Shown here piece after piece: positions 11,481 to 22,300 of a DNA stretch of 64,000 bases (positions are counted from its first letter, which is position 1; each line of letters begins with the position of its first letter). The notes under the pieces were generated by a model. That model was not told the DNA's origin. It made no database searches and worked only from the letters and a program-made list of their open reading frames with translations. The position numbers and the translations under genes were made by a program. Origin of the DNA: Candidatus Baltobacteraceae bacterium (GTDB lineage Bacteria; Vulcanimicrobiota; Vulcanimicrobiia; Vulcanimicrobiales; Vulcanimicrobiaceae); the NCBI GenBank assembly GCA_035502855.1, contig DATJTX010000025.1, forward strand, positions 59,242-123,241. Reading direction: 5' to 3'.

Positions 11481-12760
11481 GATGCCTTGGTCTTACCCGC
11501 GATCGCTACCGCCCGCAACGCGTTCACATTGGTGAGGGTTGGACCCGTAACAAGCAAGTCGCCGATCGCTTCGAAAAACGTGAAGCTGTCGTGGCAATCG
11601 AGGAGCCTGCTGGAATCGAGATGCGCATTGCGAGCGCGTTCGAGCGAATCGGGCGCGATGAACGCGCCGGCGGCATCCTCGGTCCCGTCGCGTCCATCGG
11701 TATCAGCGGCAATCGCCCAAACGCCGGGTGCGCCCTCGAGTGCGATCGCGAGAGCAAGCAGAAATTCCATGTTGCGCCCGCCGCGGCCGGCCTTGGCGGA
11801 CCCGATGGTGACGACGGTCTCGCCACCCGAAATCAGCATCGCCGGCACGGCGGCGGGCGCATCGTGCAGGCCGACGCTGCGCGCAATTCCCGCCATCACG
11901 ATCCCGAGATCGCGACTCTCGCCTTCGAGCTCGCCGAGAACGACCGGCGCAAATCCGAATTCCCGCGCGGCTGCGGCGGCGGCTTGTAGCGCCTGCGCGG
12001 GCGTGGCGATCAAGCGAAAGTCGACGGGAAAATCGCCGGGCTTCGGCGTTTCGCGAGCCGTTTCCAGAAATGTTGCCACGCGCCGCGGCAGCTCGATGGA
12101 ATAGCGCGCGACGATCGCGCGAACCTCGTTCAGCGTCGTTGGATCCGGTACGGTCGGGCCGCTCGCGATCGTTGCCGGGTCGTTGCCGGGAACGTCGCTG
12201 ATCGCCAGCGTGACAACCTTCGCCGGCTGGGCCGCGAGCGCGAGCCGTCCGCCTTTGACGGCCGAGAGGTGCTTGCGCACCGCGTTCATTTCGTGGATTG
12301 ACGCGCCCGATGCCAGTAGCTTTTCCGCTAGCGCTTGCTGGTCGGCAAGGGTTATGCCCTCGGCAGGCTTGGCGAGGAGCGACGAACCGCCGCCCGAGAT
12401 CAGCGCGATCACGAGGTCATCGGGGCCCAGAGCGCGCACGAGTTCGAGCATCCGCGTGGCGGCGCGCTCGCCGTTCTCGTCCGGTACCGGATGCGCCGCC
12501 TCGATCACCTCGATCCGCTGGGTGGGGACGCGATGGCCGTAGCGCGTGACCACGGCGCCTTCGAGCGGCACCTGCGGCCAGGCGTCCTCGAGCGCCGCGG
12601 CCATCAGCCCGGCCGATTTCCCGGCTCCGACCACGACCGTGCGTCCGGACGGCGGCGGCGGCAAATGGGCTGCGAGGACCCGGCGCGGATCGGCGCTGGC
12701 AACCGCGGCGTCGAAGACGGCGCGCAGCGCGGTTCGGATTTGGCCGTCGGAAGGGTGCAT
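11477..12760 (-). CDS. Glycerate 2-kinase, MOFRL family
   Basis: This 427-residue protein matches the GckA/TtuD family (DUF4147 plus C-terminal MOFRL domain), which phosphorylates D-glycerate to 2-phosphoglycerate and was long annotated as hydroxypyruvate reductase. Visible hallmarks are VVVGAGKSAGLMA, AAHPVPDENGERAA, ALISGGGSSLL, EMNAVRKHLSAVKGGRLA and SDVPGNDPATIASGPT. The MOFRL part has MLISGGETVVT, GRGGRNMEFLLALA and ADTDGRDGTEDAAGAF. I start it at ATG 12760; the frame is open back to 12943 but would then overlap the rpoC promoter. No strong ribosome site is visible. It is coupled (ATGA) to the downstream Rossmann gene and diverges from rpoC. Confidence 0.88.
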   Translation of the reverse strand: MHPSDGQIRTALRAVFDAAVASADPRRVLAAHLPPPPSGRTVVVGAGKSAGLMAAALEDAWPQVPLEGAVVTRYGHRVPTQRIEVIEAAHPVPDENGERAATRMLELVRALGPDDLVIALISGGGSSLLAKPAEGITLADQQALAEKLLASGASIHEMNAVRKHLSAVKGGRLALAAQPAKVVTLAISDVPGNDPATIASGPTVPDPTTLNEVRAIVARYSIELPRRVATFLETARETPKPGDFPVDFRLIATPAQALQAAAAAAREFGFAPVVLGELEGESRDLGIVMAGIARSVGLHDAPAAVPAMLISGGETVVTIGSAKAGRGGRNMEFLLALAIALEGAPGVWAIAADTDGRDGTEDAAGAFIAPDSLERARNAHLDSSRLLDCHDSFTFFEAIGDLLVTGPTLTNVNALRAVAIAGKTKAS

Positions 12761-12782
12761 GCGGAGCGCATCTACCCCGCCC

Positions 12783-12811
12783 TTGAGTGGGGTTCCTAGG
12801 GGTGATATACT
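12783..12811 (+). promoter_or_regulatory. Sigma70-type promoter for rpoC
   Basis: TTGAGT (12783-12788) is separated by exactly 17 bases from TATACT (12806-12811), preceded by an extended -10 TG (12803-12804). Transcription would start near 12818, giving an rpoC leader of about 140 nt. A nearly identical element precedes rpsL (59963-59991). It explains how rpoC is expressed once detached from rpoB. Confidence 0.75.
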
Positions 12812-12960
12812 ATCGGTCTGTGCCTGGACCGGACCCACTCTGACGAGGGTGGCGCTCGGTTCGTCCGGCGGAGCGACGGTGGGACCCCTTACGAGCCAAC
12901 GTGAGATGCGGTGCCCTGCGTAAGCGACCCCCCGGATGCACAAAGTACCAGGAGTTCTCC

Positions 12961-15900
12961 TTGAACCTCATCGACGTCAACAATTTCGATGCCATGCGCA
13001 TCGGCTTGGCCTCGCCCGAACAGATCCGCGCCTGGTCGTTCGGCGAAGTCAAGAAACCGGAGACGATCAACTACCGCACGCTCAAGCCCGAACGCGACGG
13101 GCTCTTCTGCGAAAAGATCTTCGGCCCGACCAAAGATTGGGAGTGTCATTGCGGTAAGTACAAACGCATTCGCTTCAAGGGCATGATCTGCGACCGCTGC
13201 GGCGTCGAGATCACGCGCGCAAAAGTGCGGCGCGAGCGGATGGGACACATCGAGCTTGCGACGCCGGTTTCGCACATTTGGTATCTCAAGGGCGTCCCCT
13301 CGCGCATCGGCATCCTTCTCGACATGTCCCCGCGGCAACTCGAGAAGGTGATCTATTTCGCGGCGTACGTCGTGATCGATCCGGGCGATACCAATCTTGC
13401 CAAGCGCGAAGTGCTCTCCGAGCAAAAGTATCGCGAAGCGCGCGAGAAGTACGGCAACCGGTTCAAAGCGGGAATGGGCGCGGAAGCGATCCGCGAGCTG
13501 CTGCGCGACATGAACCTCAAGAAGCTGCAAGAGGAACTGCGCAAAGAGTTCCGCGAGACCTCGGGTCAAAAGCGCCTGAAGGCGATCAAGCGGCTCGAGG
13601 TCGTCGAGGCCTTTATTTCGAGCGGCAACCGTCCTGAGTGGATGGTGCTCTCCGCCGTACCGGTGATCGCGCCCGAGTTGCGCCCGATGGTGCAGCTCGA
13701 CGGCGGACGTTTTGCCACCTCCGACTTGAACGATCTCTACCGCCGCGTGATCAATCGCAACAACCGTCTCAAGCGGCTGCTGGAGTTGAACGCACCCGAG
13801 ATCATCATCAAGAACGAGAAGCGCATGCTGCAGGAAGCGGTCGACGCGCTGATCGACAACGGCCGCCGCGGCCGCCCGGTCACCGGGCCGAATAATCGTC
13901 CGCTCAAGTCGCTCTCGGACATTCTCAAAGGTAAGCAGGGGCGCTTCCGTCAGAACCTGCTCGGCAAGCGCGTCGACTACTCGGGCCGTTCGGTCATCGT
14001 GGTCGGCCCGTCGCTCAAGCTGCATCAATGCGGTCTGCCCAAAGAGATGGCGCTCGAGCTTTTCAAGCCCTTCGTCATGAAGAAGCTGGTCGACCGCGGC
14101 CTCGCGCACAACATCAAGAGCGCGAAGCGGATGGTCGAGCGCGTGCGTCCCGAGGTTTGGGACGTGCTCGAAGAGGTGATCAAGGAGCATCCGGTGCTGC
14201 TCAACCGCGCACCCACGCTTCACCGCCTCGGCATTCAGGCCTTCGAGCCGGTGCTGGTCGAAGGCAAGGCGATCCATCTGCACCCGCTCGTCTGCACGCC
14301 GTACAACGCGGACTTCGACGGCGACCAGATGGCCGTGCATTTGCCACTCTCGGCCGGTGCGCAAGCCGAAGCGCGCATCCTGATGCTCTCTTCGAACAAC
14401 ATCTTGTTGCCGGCGTACGGCAATCCGGTCTCGATTCCGACGCAAGACATGGTCTTGGGTCTGTACTATCTCACGTTCCAGCGCGAGGAGTACGCGGGTC
14501 CGGCCAAGGCCGCGGTCACCGAAGAGTTCGACAACATTACGCGGGAGAAGAAGAAAAACGCTCCGGTTGCCGACGCGCCGGGCGCCGTTCCCACGTTCTA
14601 CGATCCCAAGGAAGCGGTCATGGCGTACGAAACGCACAATGCCGCGCTCCAGGAGTGGATCTACGTCCGTTGGCACGGTGAATTGATCAAGACGACGATC
14701 GGCCGCGTGATTTTCAACTCGGCGTTTCCGCAATCGTGGAACAAGGAGTTCGTCAACCGCATCATCGACAAGGGTTCGCTCAAGAAGCTCATCACCGAGT
14801 GTTATCGCAAGTACGGAAATGCCGAAACGGCGCGCTTCCTCGATGCGATCAAGGAGCTGGGCTTCCACTACGCGACCCTCTCGGGAACGACCGTCTCGAT
14901 CAACGATATCGTGGTGCCGCAGAGCAAACACGACATCCTCGATCAGGCGCAGGGCGAGGTCGACGAACTGCACCGTCTCTTCGATCAGGGCTTCATCTCC
15001 GACGACGAACGGTACAACAAGACGATCGAGATCTGGTCGAAAGCCGGTGACGCCGTCACCAGCGCGATGCAGGCCGCGCAAAACCCGCTCAACCCGGTCT
15101 TCATGATGGCGACCTCGGGCGCGCGCGGTTCGATCGCGCAGGTCAAGCAGCTCGGCGGTATGCGCGGGCTGATGTCCGATCCGTCGGGCCGAATTCTCGA
15201 GATTCCGGTCAAGGCTTCGCTCAAAGAGGGCTTGACGGTGCTCGAGTACTTCATCTCCACGCACGGCGCGCGTAAGGGTCTTGCCGACACCGCGCTGCGT
15301 ACGGCCGACTCGGGCTATCTCACACGGCGTCTGGTCGACGTGGCGCAAGACGTGATCATCCGTGAGGACGATTGCGCGAGCCCGAACGGCATTACGGTCA
15401 GCGACATTCGTGCCGGCAAAGAGATCATCGAGCCGTTGATCGATCGCATCATCGGCCGCCGCGCCGCTGAGGATATCAAAGATGCCTCCGGCTCGGGACG
15501 GGCGCACGTCGTCGTCAAACGCGACGACGAGATCGACGAAGAGAAGGCCAAAGCGATCGTCGATGCAGGTATCCAGACGGTGAAGATCCGTTCGGTGCTT
15601 GCGTGTCAATCGAAGTACGGCGTCTGTTCGATGTGCTACGGCCGCGACCTCGCAACCGGAAACCGAGCCGATATCGGCACCGCGGTCGGCATCATCGCCG
15701 CCCAGTCGATCGGTGAGCCGGGTACGCAGCTCACGCTACGCACCTTCCACACCGGCGGTGTCGCGACCGAAGACATCATCACCGGTCTTCCGCGCGTGGA
15801 GGAAATCTTCGAAGCGCGTAAGCCCAAAGGTCAAGCGACGATTACGGAAGTTGCCGGTACGATCAAGTTCGGCGACGACAAGAACAAGCGCGTGATCTTC

Positions 15901-16758
15901 GTGGTCGATCCGACGGGGGAAGAGCACGAATACGACATTCCGCACGGTACGCATCTTGCGGTCCAGGAAGGTCAGACGGTCAACGCGGGCGACCAGCTCA
16001 ACGAGGGCTCGCTCAATCCGCACGACATCCTGCGCATCAAGGGCGAGACGGCACTCCAGAACTACATGGTCCAGGAAGTGCAGAAAGTCTATCGTTCGCA
16101 AGGCGTCGACATCAACGACAAGCACGTCGAGGTGATCGTTCGCTCGATGATGCGCAAGGTCAAGATCGTCGAGGGCGGCGACACGCTGATGCTGCCCGGC
16201 CAAGTGGTCGAGGCCTCGGCGTTCCTCGAAGCCAACGAGCGCGCCAAGACCGAAGGACTCGAGCCCGCGACCGCAACTCCCGTTCTGCTCGGCGTTACCA
16301 AAGCATCGCTGGCGACGGAGTCGTTCCTCTCGGCGGCGAGCTTCCAGGAGACCACCCGCGTTCTCACCGACGCGGCGATCAAGGGCAAGTACGATCCGCT
16401 CTTGGGTCTGAAGGAGAACGTCATCATCGGCAAGCTGATCCCGGCCGGTACCGGTATGTCGCGTTATCGCAATATCGATATCGAACCCGAAGGTCAAGAC
16501 GTCGACGAAGACGGACGTCCGCGTACGCAGTTCGAGATGAACGGGTACTCGATGACGGCCGATGACGCGGCGCTGGCCGAGGTCATGGGCGGCGGCAACG
16601 GTGACGGCATGAGCCGGTTGATGAGTGCGTACGAGCGTAATCGCGAACCGCTCACGGTTCAATACGAAGGCGAGTACGACGATCACGTCGCCGTGCACGC
16701 GGCACCGAAGAAGACGCAGTATGACCGCCTCAAAGGCATCAACCCCGAGGATCTCTAG
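12961..16758 (+). CDS. rpoC: RNA polymerase beta' subunit
   Basis: This is the complete 1265-residue beta' subunit. The N-terminal zinc ribbon has cysteines at 62, 64, 77 and 80 (CHC...CDRC). The catalytic NADFDGDQ that binds Mg2+ is at 449-456, the bridge-helix/trigger-loop region is [19 protein letters not shown], and the second zinc site is [16 protein letters not shown]. The C-terminal [35 protein letters not shown] and [16 protein letters not shown] are also present. The start is TTG 12961, placed by CAGGAG six bases upstream and by the family's usual beginning ([20 protein letters not shown]); the frame is open to GTG 12901 but those residues are not beta'-like. It has its own promoter and terminator and is not next to rpoB. 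Confidence 0.99.
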   Translation: MNLIDVNNFDAMRIGLASPEQIRAWSFGEVKKPETINYRTLKPERDGLFCEKIFGPTKDWECHCGKYKRIRFKGMICDRCGVEITRAKVRRERMGHIELATPVSHIWYLKGVPSRIGILLDMSPRQLEKVIYFAAYVVIDPGDTNLAKREVLSEQKYREAREKYGNRFKAGMGAEAIRELLRDMNLKKLQEELRKEFRETSGQKRLKAIKRLEVVEAFISSGNRPEWMVLSAVPVIAPELRPMVQLDGGRFATSDLNDLYRRVINRNNRLKRLLELNAPEIIIKNEKRMLQEAVDALIDNGRRGRPVTGPNNRPLKSLSDILKGKQGRFRQNLLGKRVDYSGRSVIVVGPSLKLHQCGLPKEMALELFKPFVMKKLVDRGLAHNIKSAKRMVERVRPEVWDVLEEVIKEHPVLLNRAPTLHRLGIQAFEPVLVEGKAIHLHPLVCTPYNADFDGDQMAVHLPLSAGAQAEARILMLSSNNILLPAYGNPVSIPTQDMVLGLYYLTFQREEYAGPAKAAVTEEFDNITREKKKNAPVADAPGAVPTFYDPKEAVMAYETHNAALQEWIYVRWHGELIKTTIGRVIFNSAFPQSWNKEFVNRIIDKGSLKKLITECYRKYGNAETARFLDAIKELGFHYATLSGTTVSINDIVVPQSKHDILDQAQGEVDELHRLFDQGFISDDERYNKTIEIWSKAGDAVTSAMQAAQNPLNPVFMMATSGARGSIAQVKQLGGMRGLMSDPSGRILEIPVKASLKEGLTVLEYFISTHGARKGLADTALRTADSGYLTRRLVDVAQDVIIREDDCASPNGITVSDIRAGKEIIEPLIDRIIGRRAAEDIKDASGSGRAHVVVKRDDEIDEEKAKAIVDAGIQTVKIRSVLACQSKYGVCSMCYGRDLATGNRADIGTAVGIIAAQSIGEPGTQLTLRTFHTGGVATEDIITGLPRVEEIFEARKPKGQATITEVAGTIKFGDDKNKRVIFVVDPTGEEHEYDIPHGTHLAVQEGQTVNAGDQLNEGSLNPHDILRIKGETALQNYMVQEVQKVYRSQGVDINDKHVEVIVRSMMRKVKIVEGGDTLMLPGQVVEASAFLEANERAKTEGLEPATATPVLLGVTKASLATESFLSAASFQETTRVLTDAAIKGKYDPLLGLKENVIIGKLIPAGTGMSRYRNIDIEPEGQDVDEDGRPRTQFEMNGYSMTADDAALAEVMGGGNGDGMSRLMSAYERNREPLTVQYEGEYDDHVAVHAAPKKTQYDRLKGINPEDL

Positions 16759-16782
16759 TCTTTTCGTCCGCAGTGTCGTTGC

Positions 16783-16876
16783 GGGGCGGCTCGATAACGT
16801 TCGAGGTTAACTTCGCCGCCCCGCGCCTAACTGCGAACGAAAATCCTTACAAGTCCATATGAGGGGCGGCTCGATA
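16783..16876 (+). repeat. 14-bp direct repeat after rpoC
   Basis: GGGGCGGCTCGATA occurs at 16783-16796 and again at 16863-16876, 80 bp apart, in the rpoC 3' region. The first copy also forms the left arm of a 10-bp inverted repeat (16781-16790 with 16815-16824, 24-nt loop). A remnant of a local duplication, or paired processing/termination sites, are both possible. Confidence 0.6.
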
Positions 16877-16880
16877 TGAG

Positions 16881-16904
16881 GGCCCGGCGAGGTTTCGCCG
16901 GGCC
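16881..16904 (+). terminator. Intrinsic terminator after rpoC
   Basis: A perfect 10-bp stem (GGCCCGGCGA / TCGCCGGGCC) with a GGTT loop is followed by TTCGTGTT. It lies about 120 bases after the rpoC stop and 20 bases before the next ATG, so rpoC is probably transcribed alone. Confidence 0.75.
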
Positions 16905-16924
16905 TTCGTGTTGAAGGTGCGAGC

Positions 16925-18394
16925 ATGACCTGGACGGCGCGGATACCGATCGCCTTGATCTTGTTGTGTGCTTGCGTGCTCCCTGCGCATGCGGACACGA
17001 CGACGTTCGGGTTGACGTTGAATGGGACGAGCGGTGCCCACATCGAGCCGGATCAAACGCAAACGATCCCGTTCTTGCCGCTGCCGATGTTCGAATTCGA
17101 CCACGTGCACAAGAACCTGCGCTTGCATCTCGAAGCGATGCCGCCGATCGGCCCCGTGCCGCTCGCCCAGACGAACGCGTTCCTGGATAACGCCGACCCG
17201 CGCGTCAGTTATTTCGAAGGCGAACTTCTCTATCAGTTTGCGGATCGACGCTACGCCTTCGGTTTGGGCGAAACGATCATCAATCAGCGCACGCTCTATC
17301 CGCCGAGTGCGATTTCGCAGGCGTCGCGGGTCGTCGGCCTTCGGCTCATCGCGCGCTCGACGCTGTTCGAGAGCGGCGCAACGCGCCTGGAGGCGAGTCT
17401 CGCCGTCAATCCCGCGCTACAAGGTTTGCAGACGACGACTGGCTACCCGTTGCTCCCGCTCGCAGAGTACGGATCGCTGGTCGACTCGGCGCTGCGCTGG
17501 AGCGTTGCGGAGCGGCGGTTCGTCGTGGTCTACGGCGTGCGGTACATCAACTACACCGCCGCCTATCGCGTCGACGACAGCCTTGCCGACCGCAATCACC
17601 TCTTCATGCCGTTCGTCGGAGTCGACTGGCCGCTGCATCGAACAGCCGCGGCCGCAAACCGCGCGCCAGCAGTCGTATCCGATCCGGCGAGGGCTCCCGC
17701 GCTATCGCCGCCGGCGCGCGAAAGCTCGGCGTTCGGCGTGACGCTGCTGGGTACGAACGGATCGCGCTCGTCTACCGATGCGTACTCCGCCACGGCGCTG
17801 CAGTTTGCGGCGCTGCCGCTCTTCTCGTTCGCGCAGACGTTCGAGCGATACGAACTCGCCGCCGAGGTGATTTTGCCCAACGAGAACTCCAATCCGTACG
17901 CCGCGCCGGAGCAGCAGTGGAGCTACGTCAACGTCGACGGACTCGTCCACGTGCGCAATGCGCGGTACGCGCTCGGATTGGGCGACACGATCATCAATCT
18001 CGAGCCGGCGCAGCTGAACAGCTTCGTTTCCGAACATACGCGATCGGAGGGGCTGCACCTGACGATGCGCTCGGTGCTGTTCGCGAATCTGCACGGGCAG
18101 CTGATCGCCGAGATCCGTTTGACGCCCTACGCGCACGTCTTCAACCAGGAGATATTCCACGACGAGCCGACCCGCTTCCCCAACGTTTTTACTTCGATCG
18201 ACCACGGCGCACGGATCGAGGTGCTCATCCACCATCTTTCGAGCGCGCGGCCGTTCGGTTTCGATTACGGCATCCGGTACGTCAACCAAACGACCGACTA
18301 CGGCCCGCTCGAGCTAGGGAATCCGCAAAGCGGCCTCTACCTCACGCGCAGCAGTTCGCTGATGCCGTTCGTTTCGCTCAAAGTCGCGATCTGA
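16925..18394 (+). CDS. Secreted protein made of two tandem homologous domains
   Basis: The 489-residue protein has a signal peptide ending AHA (about residue 23) and two related domains of about 210-225 residues. Matching landmarks recur at an offset of 238 residues: FGLTLNGT / FGVTLLGT at the start, RYAFGLGETIIN (109) / RYALGLGDTIIN (347) in the middle, YGVRYINYT / YGIRYVNQT, and LFMPFVGVDW / SLMPFVSLKV at the end. A Pro/Ala-rich linker (about 240-265) joins them. The alternation of aromatic and polar residues suggests a beta-rich, perhaps outer-membrane-barrel or periplasmic fold. I do not recognise the family and find no catalytic motif. It follows the rpoC terminator, so it must have its own promoter, and it converges on the desaturase gene 4 bp away. 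Confidence 0.75.
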   Translation: MTWTARIPIALILLCACVLPAHADTTTFGLTLNGTSGAHIEPDQTQTIPFLPLPMFEFDHVHKNLRLHLEAMPPIGPVPLAQTNAFLDNADPRVSYFEGELLYQFADRRYAFGLGETIINQRTLYPPSAISQASRVVGLRLIARSTLFESGATRLEASLAVNPALQGLQTTTGYPLLPLAEYGSLVDSALRWSVAERRFVVVYGVRYINYTAAYRVDDSLADRNHLFMPFVGVDWPLHRTAAAANRAPAVVSDPARAPALSPPARESSAFGVTLLGTNGSRSSTDAYSATALQFAALPLFSFAQTFERYELAAEVILPNENSNPYAAPEQQWSYVNVDGLVHVRNARYALGLGDTIINLEPAQLNSFVSEHTRSEGLHLTMRSVLFANLHGQLIAEIRLTPYAHVFNQEIFHDEPTRFPNVFTSIDHGARIEVLIHHLSSARPFGFDYGIRYVNQTTDYGPLELGNPQSGLYLTRSSSLMPFVSLKVAI

Positions 18395-18398
18395 CGCG

Positions 18399-19274
18399 TC
18401 AGGTGCGCATCATGCGGCGGAAGTATCGCCGCTGAATTTCTTCCTGCGCCGCGGCCAGCCGCTCGCGCATCTCTCGCGTCGGCACGCGTACTTTGTCGAC
18501 GAGGCGCATCGCCGCCATGACCTTGATCATCCACCAGGTACAGTCGAGCTCGAACCACTTTAGGCCGTGACGCGCCGAAAACGGAAACGCATGGTGATTA
18601 TTGTGCCAGCCTTCGCCCCATGAGATCAGCGCGACCCACCACGAGTTGACCGAACGATCCATCGTGCGATAGGTGCGGTAGCCGGTGAAGTGGGCGGCGC
18701 TGTTTACGAGCCAGGTCGCGTGGTACGTGAAGACCAGGCGCACGAAAATCGCCCAGATCACCCACGACCAGCCGCCCAGAAGAAGGAGCAGTCCGGCAAG
18801 CGCGATCTGGAGAGGTATGTGCAGATACCGCAGCGCTCGATAGAACGGGTCACCCCACAGGTCCGGCGTGACGCGCTTTTGCTGGGCTCCGGTCGGAATG
18901 TTTTCGTTGGTGCGAAATAGCCACGTCAGGTGGGCCCAGCTCAAGCCGCGGCGAATGCTGTGCGGATCTCCCGCCCGGTCCGAATGCGCGTGGTGAATGC
19001 GATGGGTTGCGACCCAGTCGATCGGGCTTCCCTGAAACGCGAGCGTTCCCAGGATCGCCGTCGCATACTCGAGCGGCTTGACCATGCGCAGCGCCCGGTG
19101 CGTGAGCGCACGATGGAAGCAGAGCGTAATGCCGATGCCGCCGGTCGCGTAGGCGACCACGCCGGCCGCGAGCAACGCCCACCACGAAAAAAAGGCTGGT
19201 ACGAACGCGAGAAGAGCACCGACATGTATCGCGAGGAGCGCGATGCCGGTAACCCAGTTGGGCCGGTGATGCAT
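18399..19274 (-). CDS. Fatty acid (acyl-CoA type) desaturase
   Basis: The 291-residue membrane enzyme belongs to the stearoyl-CoA desaturase-like di-iron family that puts a cis double bond, usually delta-9, into acyl chains. All three histidine boxes are present: HRALTH, HRIHHAHSD and EGWHNNHHAF. There are about four membrane helices and a basic C-terminal tail. Start chosen at ATG 19274 (MHHRPNWV), which begins just before the first membrane helix; an upstream ATG in the same frame (19370) would overlap the helicase gene. In the mRNA an inverted repeat (about 19275-19294, GGGGCG.../...CGCCCC) lies directly before the start codon and could limit translation. The helicase gene on the same strand ends 52 bases upstream. 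Confidence 0.88.
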   Translation of the reverse strand: MHHRPNWVTGIALLAIHVGALLAFVPAFFSWWALLAAGVVAYATGGIGITLCFHRALTHRALRMVKPLEYATAILGTLAFQGSPIDWVATHRIHHAHSDRAGDPHSIRRGLSWAHLTWLFRTNENIPTGAQQKRVTPDLWGDPFYRALRYLHIPLQIALAGLLLLLGGWSWVIWAIFVRLVFTYHATWLVNSAAHFTGYRTYRTMDRSVNSWWVALISWGEGWHNNHHAFPFSARHGLKWFELDCTWWMIKVMAAMRLVDKVRVPTREMRERLAAAQEEIQRRYFRRMMRT

Positions 19275-19326
19275 GGGGGCGTGCTTCGCGCCCCGGCGGG
19301 GGGAACCCCCGTTCGGGCAGAGGAGA

Positions 19327-22300
19327 TTAGACGGGATTGCAAGCAAGCTGACCGCTCGCCGGGGCGGCACGCTCGACGAAGGCGCAGAGCAGGTTTACCA
19401 GCTCCATCTGCTCGGGCGTCGAGCACCGTACGCTGAGCAGGGCGGGTGAACAGACCAATATGCTCAAGCACTGTGCGCGCGAGATGGCTACGTTGAGGCG
19501 ATTGCGCTCGAAGAGAAACTCCAGGTCGCGCGGGAGCGTCGCCTCGTTGGAGGTTGCCATCGAATACAGCACGACCGCCGCCTCTTGACCCTGGAACTTA
19601 TCGACCGTGCCGACACGGATCTCGCCTAGCCCCGCCTCCTCCAGGCGGTGGCGAATTCGCTTGCGCTGCGCGTTGTAGGGCGAGACGATGATGAGGTCGG
19701 CGCTGCAGACCGGCCGCGGCGCCTTCTCACCGATCGTCACGACGCCGCGCAAAAGCGCAAGTGCCGTGTCGGTGACGACGCGCGCTTCTTCCTCGGAGAC
19801 GCGCGTGTTGCCGTCGTGCTCGACCGGTATGTATCGCAATCCGCTCCCGCGCCAGAGCGGTGCGTCGATCGCGTTGCGTGCGCAAACGGGAGCTGCGTGG
19901 AGGCGGTCTTCGTAGACGGCGTGCGAGATGAACGAGCAAATCTCCGGCGCCATCCGATAGGAACGATCGAGAAAAATTCCCTCGCGCGGATCGATCGTTT
20001 CATGCGGCCCGAGCAGGTGCGCAAGGATCGAGAGGTCGGTTCCGGGCGGATGCGAGCCCTGCGAGACCGCCGCAAGCTGCAGCGGATCTCCCAGAAGGAC
20101 GACATTGCGCGCGGCGGCCGAACAGGCGAGCGCGTCGCCCAAGCTCATCTGCCCGGCCTCGTCGATGAAGAGATAATCGTAGCGCGCGGCCATCTCGGGC
20201 CGGGTGAAGAGCCAGGCGGTACCGGCTGCCAAATCGTGGTCCGCGGCAAAGGATTCGTTCGACGTCGTCGTCGCTATCCAACTCGCTCCATCGCTCGAGC
20301 GGTACTCTGAGCCCTCGGTGGTGGTGGAGTACTTTTGTATGCCGCGGAACCGCAGCCCGAGCTTGGCGGTGTGCGATTCGATTTTCTCCAGCACGTTGTG
20401 AATCGCTTTGTGGCCGCCGGCGACGATGCCGATCCGTTTTCCGGCAGCAAGAAGATCGGCGATCACCGCGGCCGCGAGCGTACTCTTGCCGCTGCCCGGA
20501 GGGCCTTGAATCGCCACGTGGCTGCCGTCGAGATCGGCGATCAGCGCGCCGACGCTACGTACATCGATTTCGTCGGGCTGGATCGTTGCGCGCGGCGTGC
20601 GCAAGCGCGGCGCGCGCGCGAGCAGCAGCGAGAGCGTCGCAGGGTGGCTCTGCGTCAGCGAACCGTCGAGGTAGGCCTGCGCAATCCGGGCCAGCGCCTT
20701 GCGTTGCTCGTTGGTTTGCACGGGCATTCCCGGAATCAGCGCGCGCAGCTCCTGCGGGCAAATCGAGCTGCTGAGTTTGATCCGCAATTCGTTGCGATCG
20801 TCGTCGAGCGAAACGATCGTTCCGGCTCCGGCACGCGCGTGCGGGCAGTAGGGCTTGTCGGTGCCGAGATTGTGCAGCTGATCGGGAAACGTGTAGGTGT
20901 AGACGTAGCTGCGCTTTTCTTTGTAGGGCGGTACGTCGGCGCGCAATTTCAGCCCGCCGAGCGCTTCGTGATCGAACTCGACCAAACGATCGGCGTTCTC
21001 GATCCGGTCGTAGTATTTCCAGTACGCCGGTTTGGCCTCGCGCGCGTGGTATTCGAGCAGGTGGCCGAGCAGCCAACGCGCCCGCGTGCGCTCGTCGCGC
21101 GCGCGTAAATCGGTCAGGGAGGATGGAGCCTCGAGGCCATCGAGCAGCTGCGCAGCCAACTCGCTCCGCCCGTCGTCCTCGGGCGCTTGTGAAGGTTCGA
21201 CCTCGCGCCAAGCCAGTGCGCGGCCGCGCTCGGTTTGATATTGCGCCCGCAGCCGGAGCAGCCAATCGCGTAAGAGCAGCGTCGATCGGCAGTCGTCGGC
21301 ATTATAGCGTTCGATGTCGTCCAGGATCGCGTTATCGCCGCCGGCGAGCCACGTCTCGAACATCACGATCGAATCGTCGCCGCGCTGGACGCCGGTGGTG
21401 CGCCGCATTCCGTAAAACGGTTCGAGTTTCTTGATCGAGTAGCTCGGCTGCGAGATGCGCAGCGTCTGACGCACGACGGTGAAGAGATCGACGAAGGTTT
21501 GCCCGCGCAAGAGATCGTCGAGTTCCCGCTCGCGCGTTCCGTAAAAACCCATCAGCCGGCGCAGCGCAGTGGTTTCGTAGGGCGCGTAATGATACACGTG
21601 CATGCCGGGGTGGCGTGCGCGCCGCTCGCGGATGAAATCGATCGCCGCCTCGAACGCGGAGCGCTCCTGCGCTTGCGTACGCGCCCAGAAGGAAACGTAG
21701 CGCTGCTCGTCCGCGCAGTGAAATCCGAAGAGATATTCGAGCCCGCGCTCCAGCGCATAGAGCGGATCACCCTCCATGTCGAAAAAGAGATCGCCGTCGT
21801 CCGGCCGCGGAAGCAACTCGAAGCCCGCGCCCTCAGGCGCATCGAGCAATTCGTAGACGTAGCTCCCGTCGCGCCGGCCGGCGACTTGTAATGCGGCTTG
21901 TGAATGGAGCGTGGCAAAAGTTCCTTCGTCCATCCCGAACGGCCGGCGCGCCGACGGGCCGGCGAGCGCGCTCATCGTCGCGATGCCGTTCTCCTCGAGC
22001 CGCGCTATTTGATCGTGGCGAATGCGAGCGACCAGACTCAAATGATCGTCGTGCTGTCGTTGTGCCGCGCAGCGGTCGTACCAACGGCAAATTTCGCAGT
22101 GGCCGACCTCGAGCGGATAGGCCGGCGGCACGCCTTGCGCCATACGCGCCACGAACCGCGTCCGCAAATGCCGCTCGTACGCGGCGAAATCCTCGACCCG
22201 AAACGGCCGCTCGACGCCGCTGCCGAGAACGACGTGCATCTGCTGCGGGCTCGTACCTTGGACGCGCGCCAGATGCGCGCTGTAGTGGGCGAGCTGAACC

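Noticed and set aside
12901..12960. An upstream GTG start for rpoC that would add 20 residues
   Set aside because: The added residues are not beta'-like, whereas TTG 12961 has a good ribosome site and the family N-terminus.
12889..15609. A 906-codon open frame antisense to rpoC
   Set aside because: It is a mirror of a GC-rich highly expressed gene: the product is Arg/Asp/Val-rich with no recognisable domain, no ribosome site and no promoter. rpoC on the other strand is certain.
19275..19326. A terminator between helicase and desaturase genes
   Set aside because: GC-rich inverted repeats are present but there is no T-tract on the minus strand and the loop geometry is poor.
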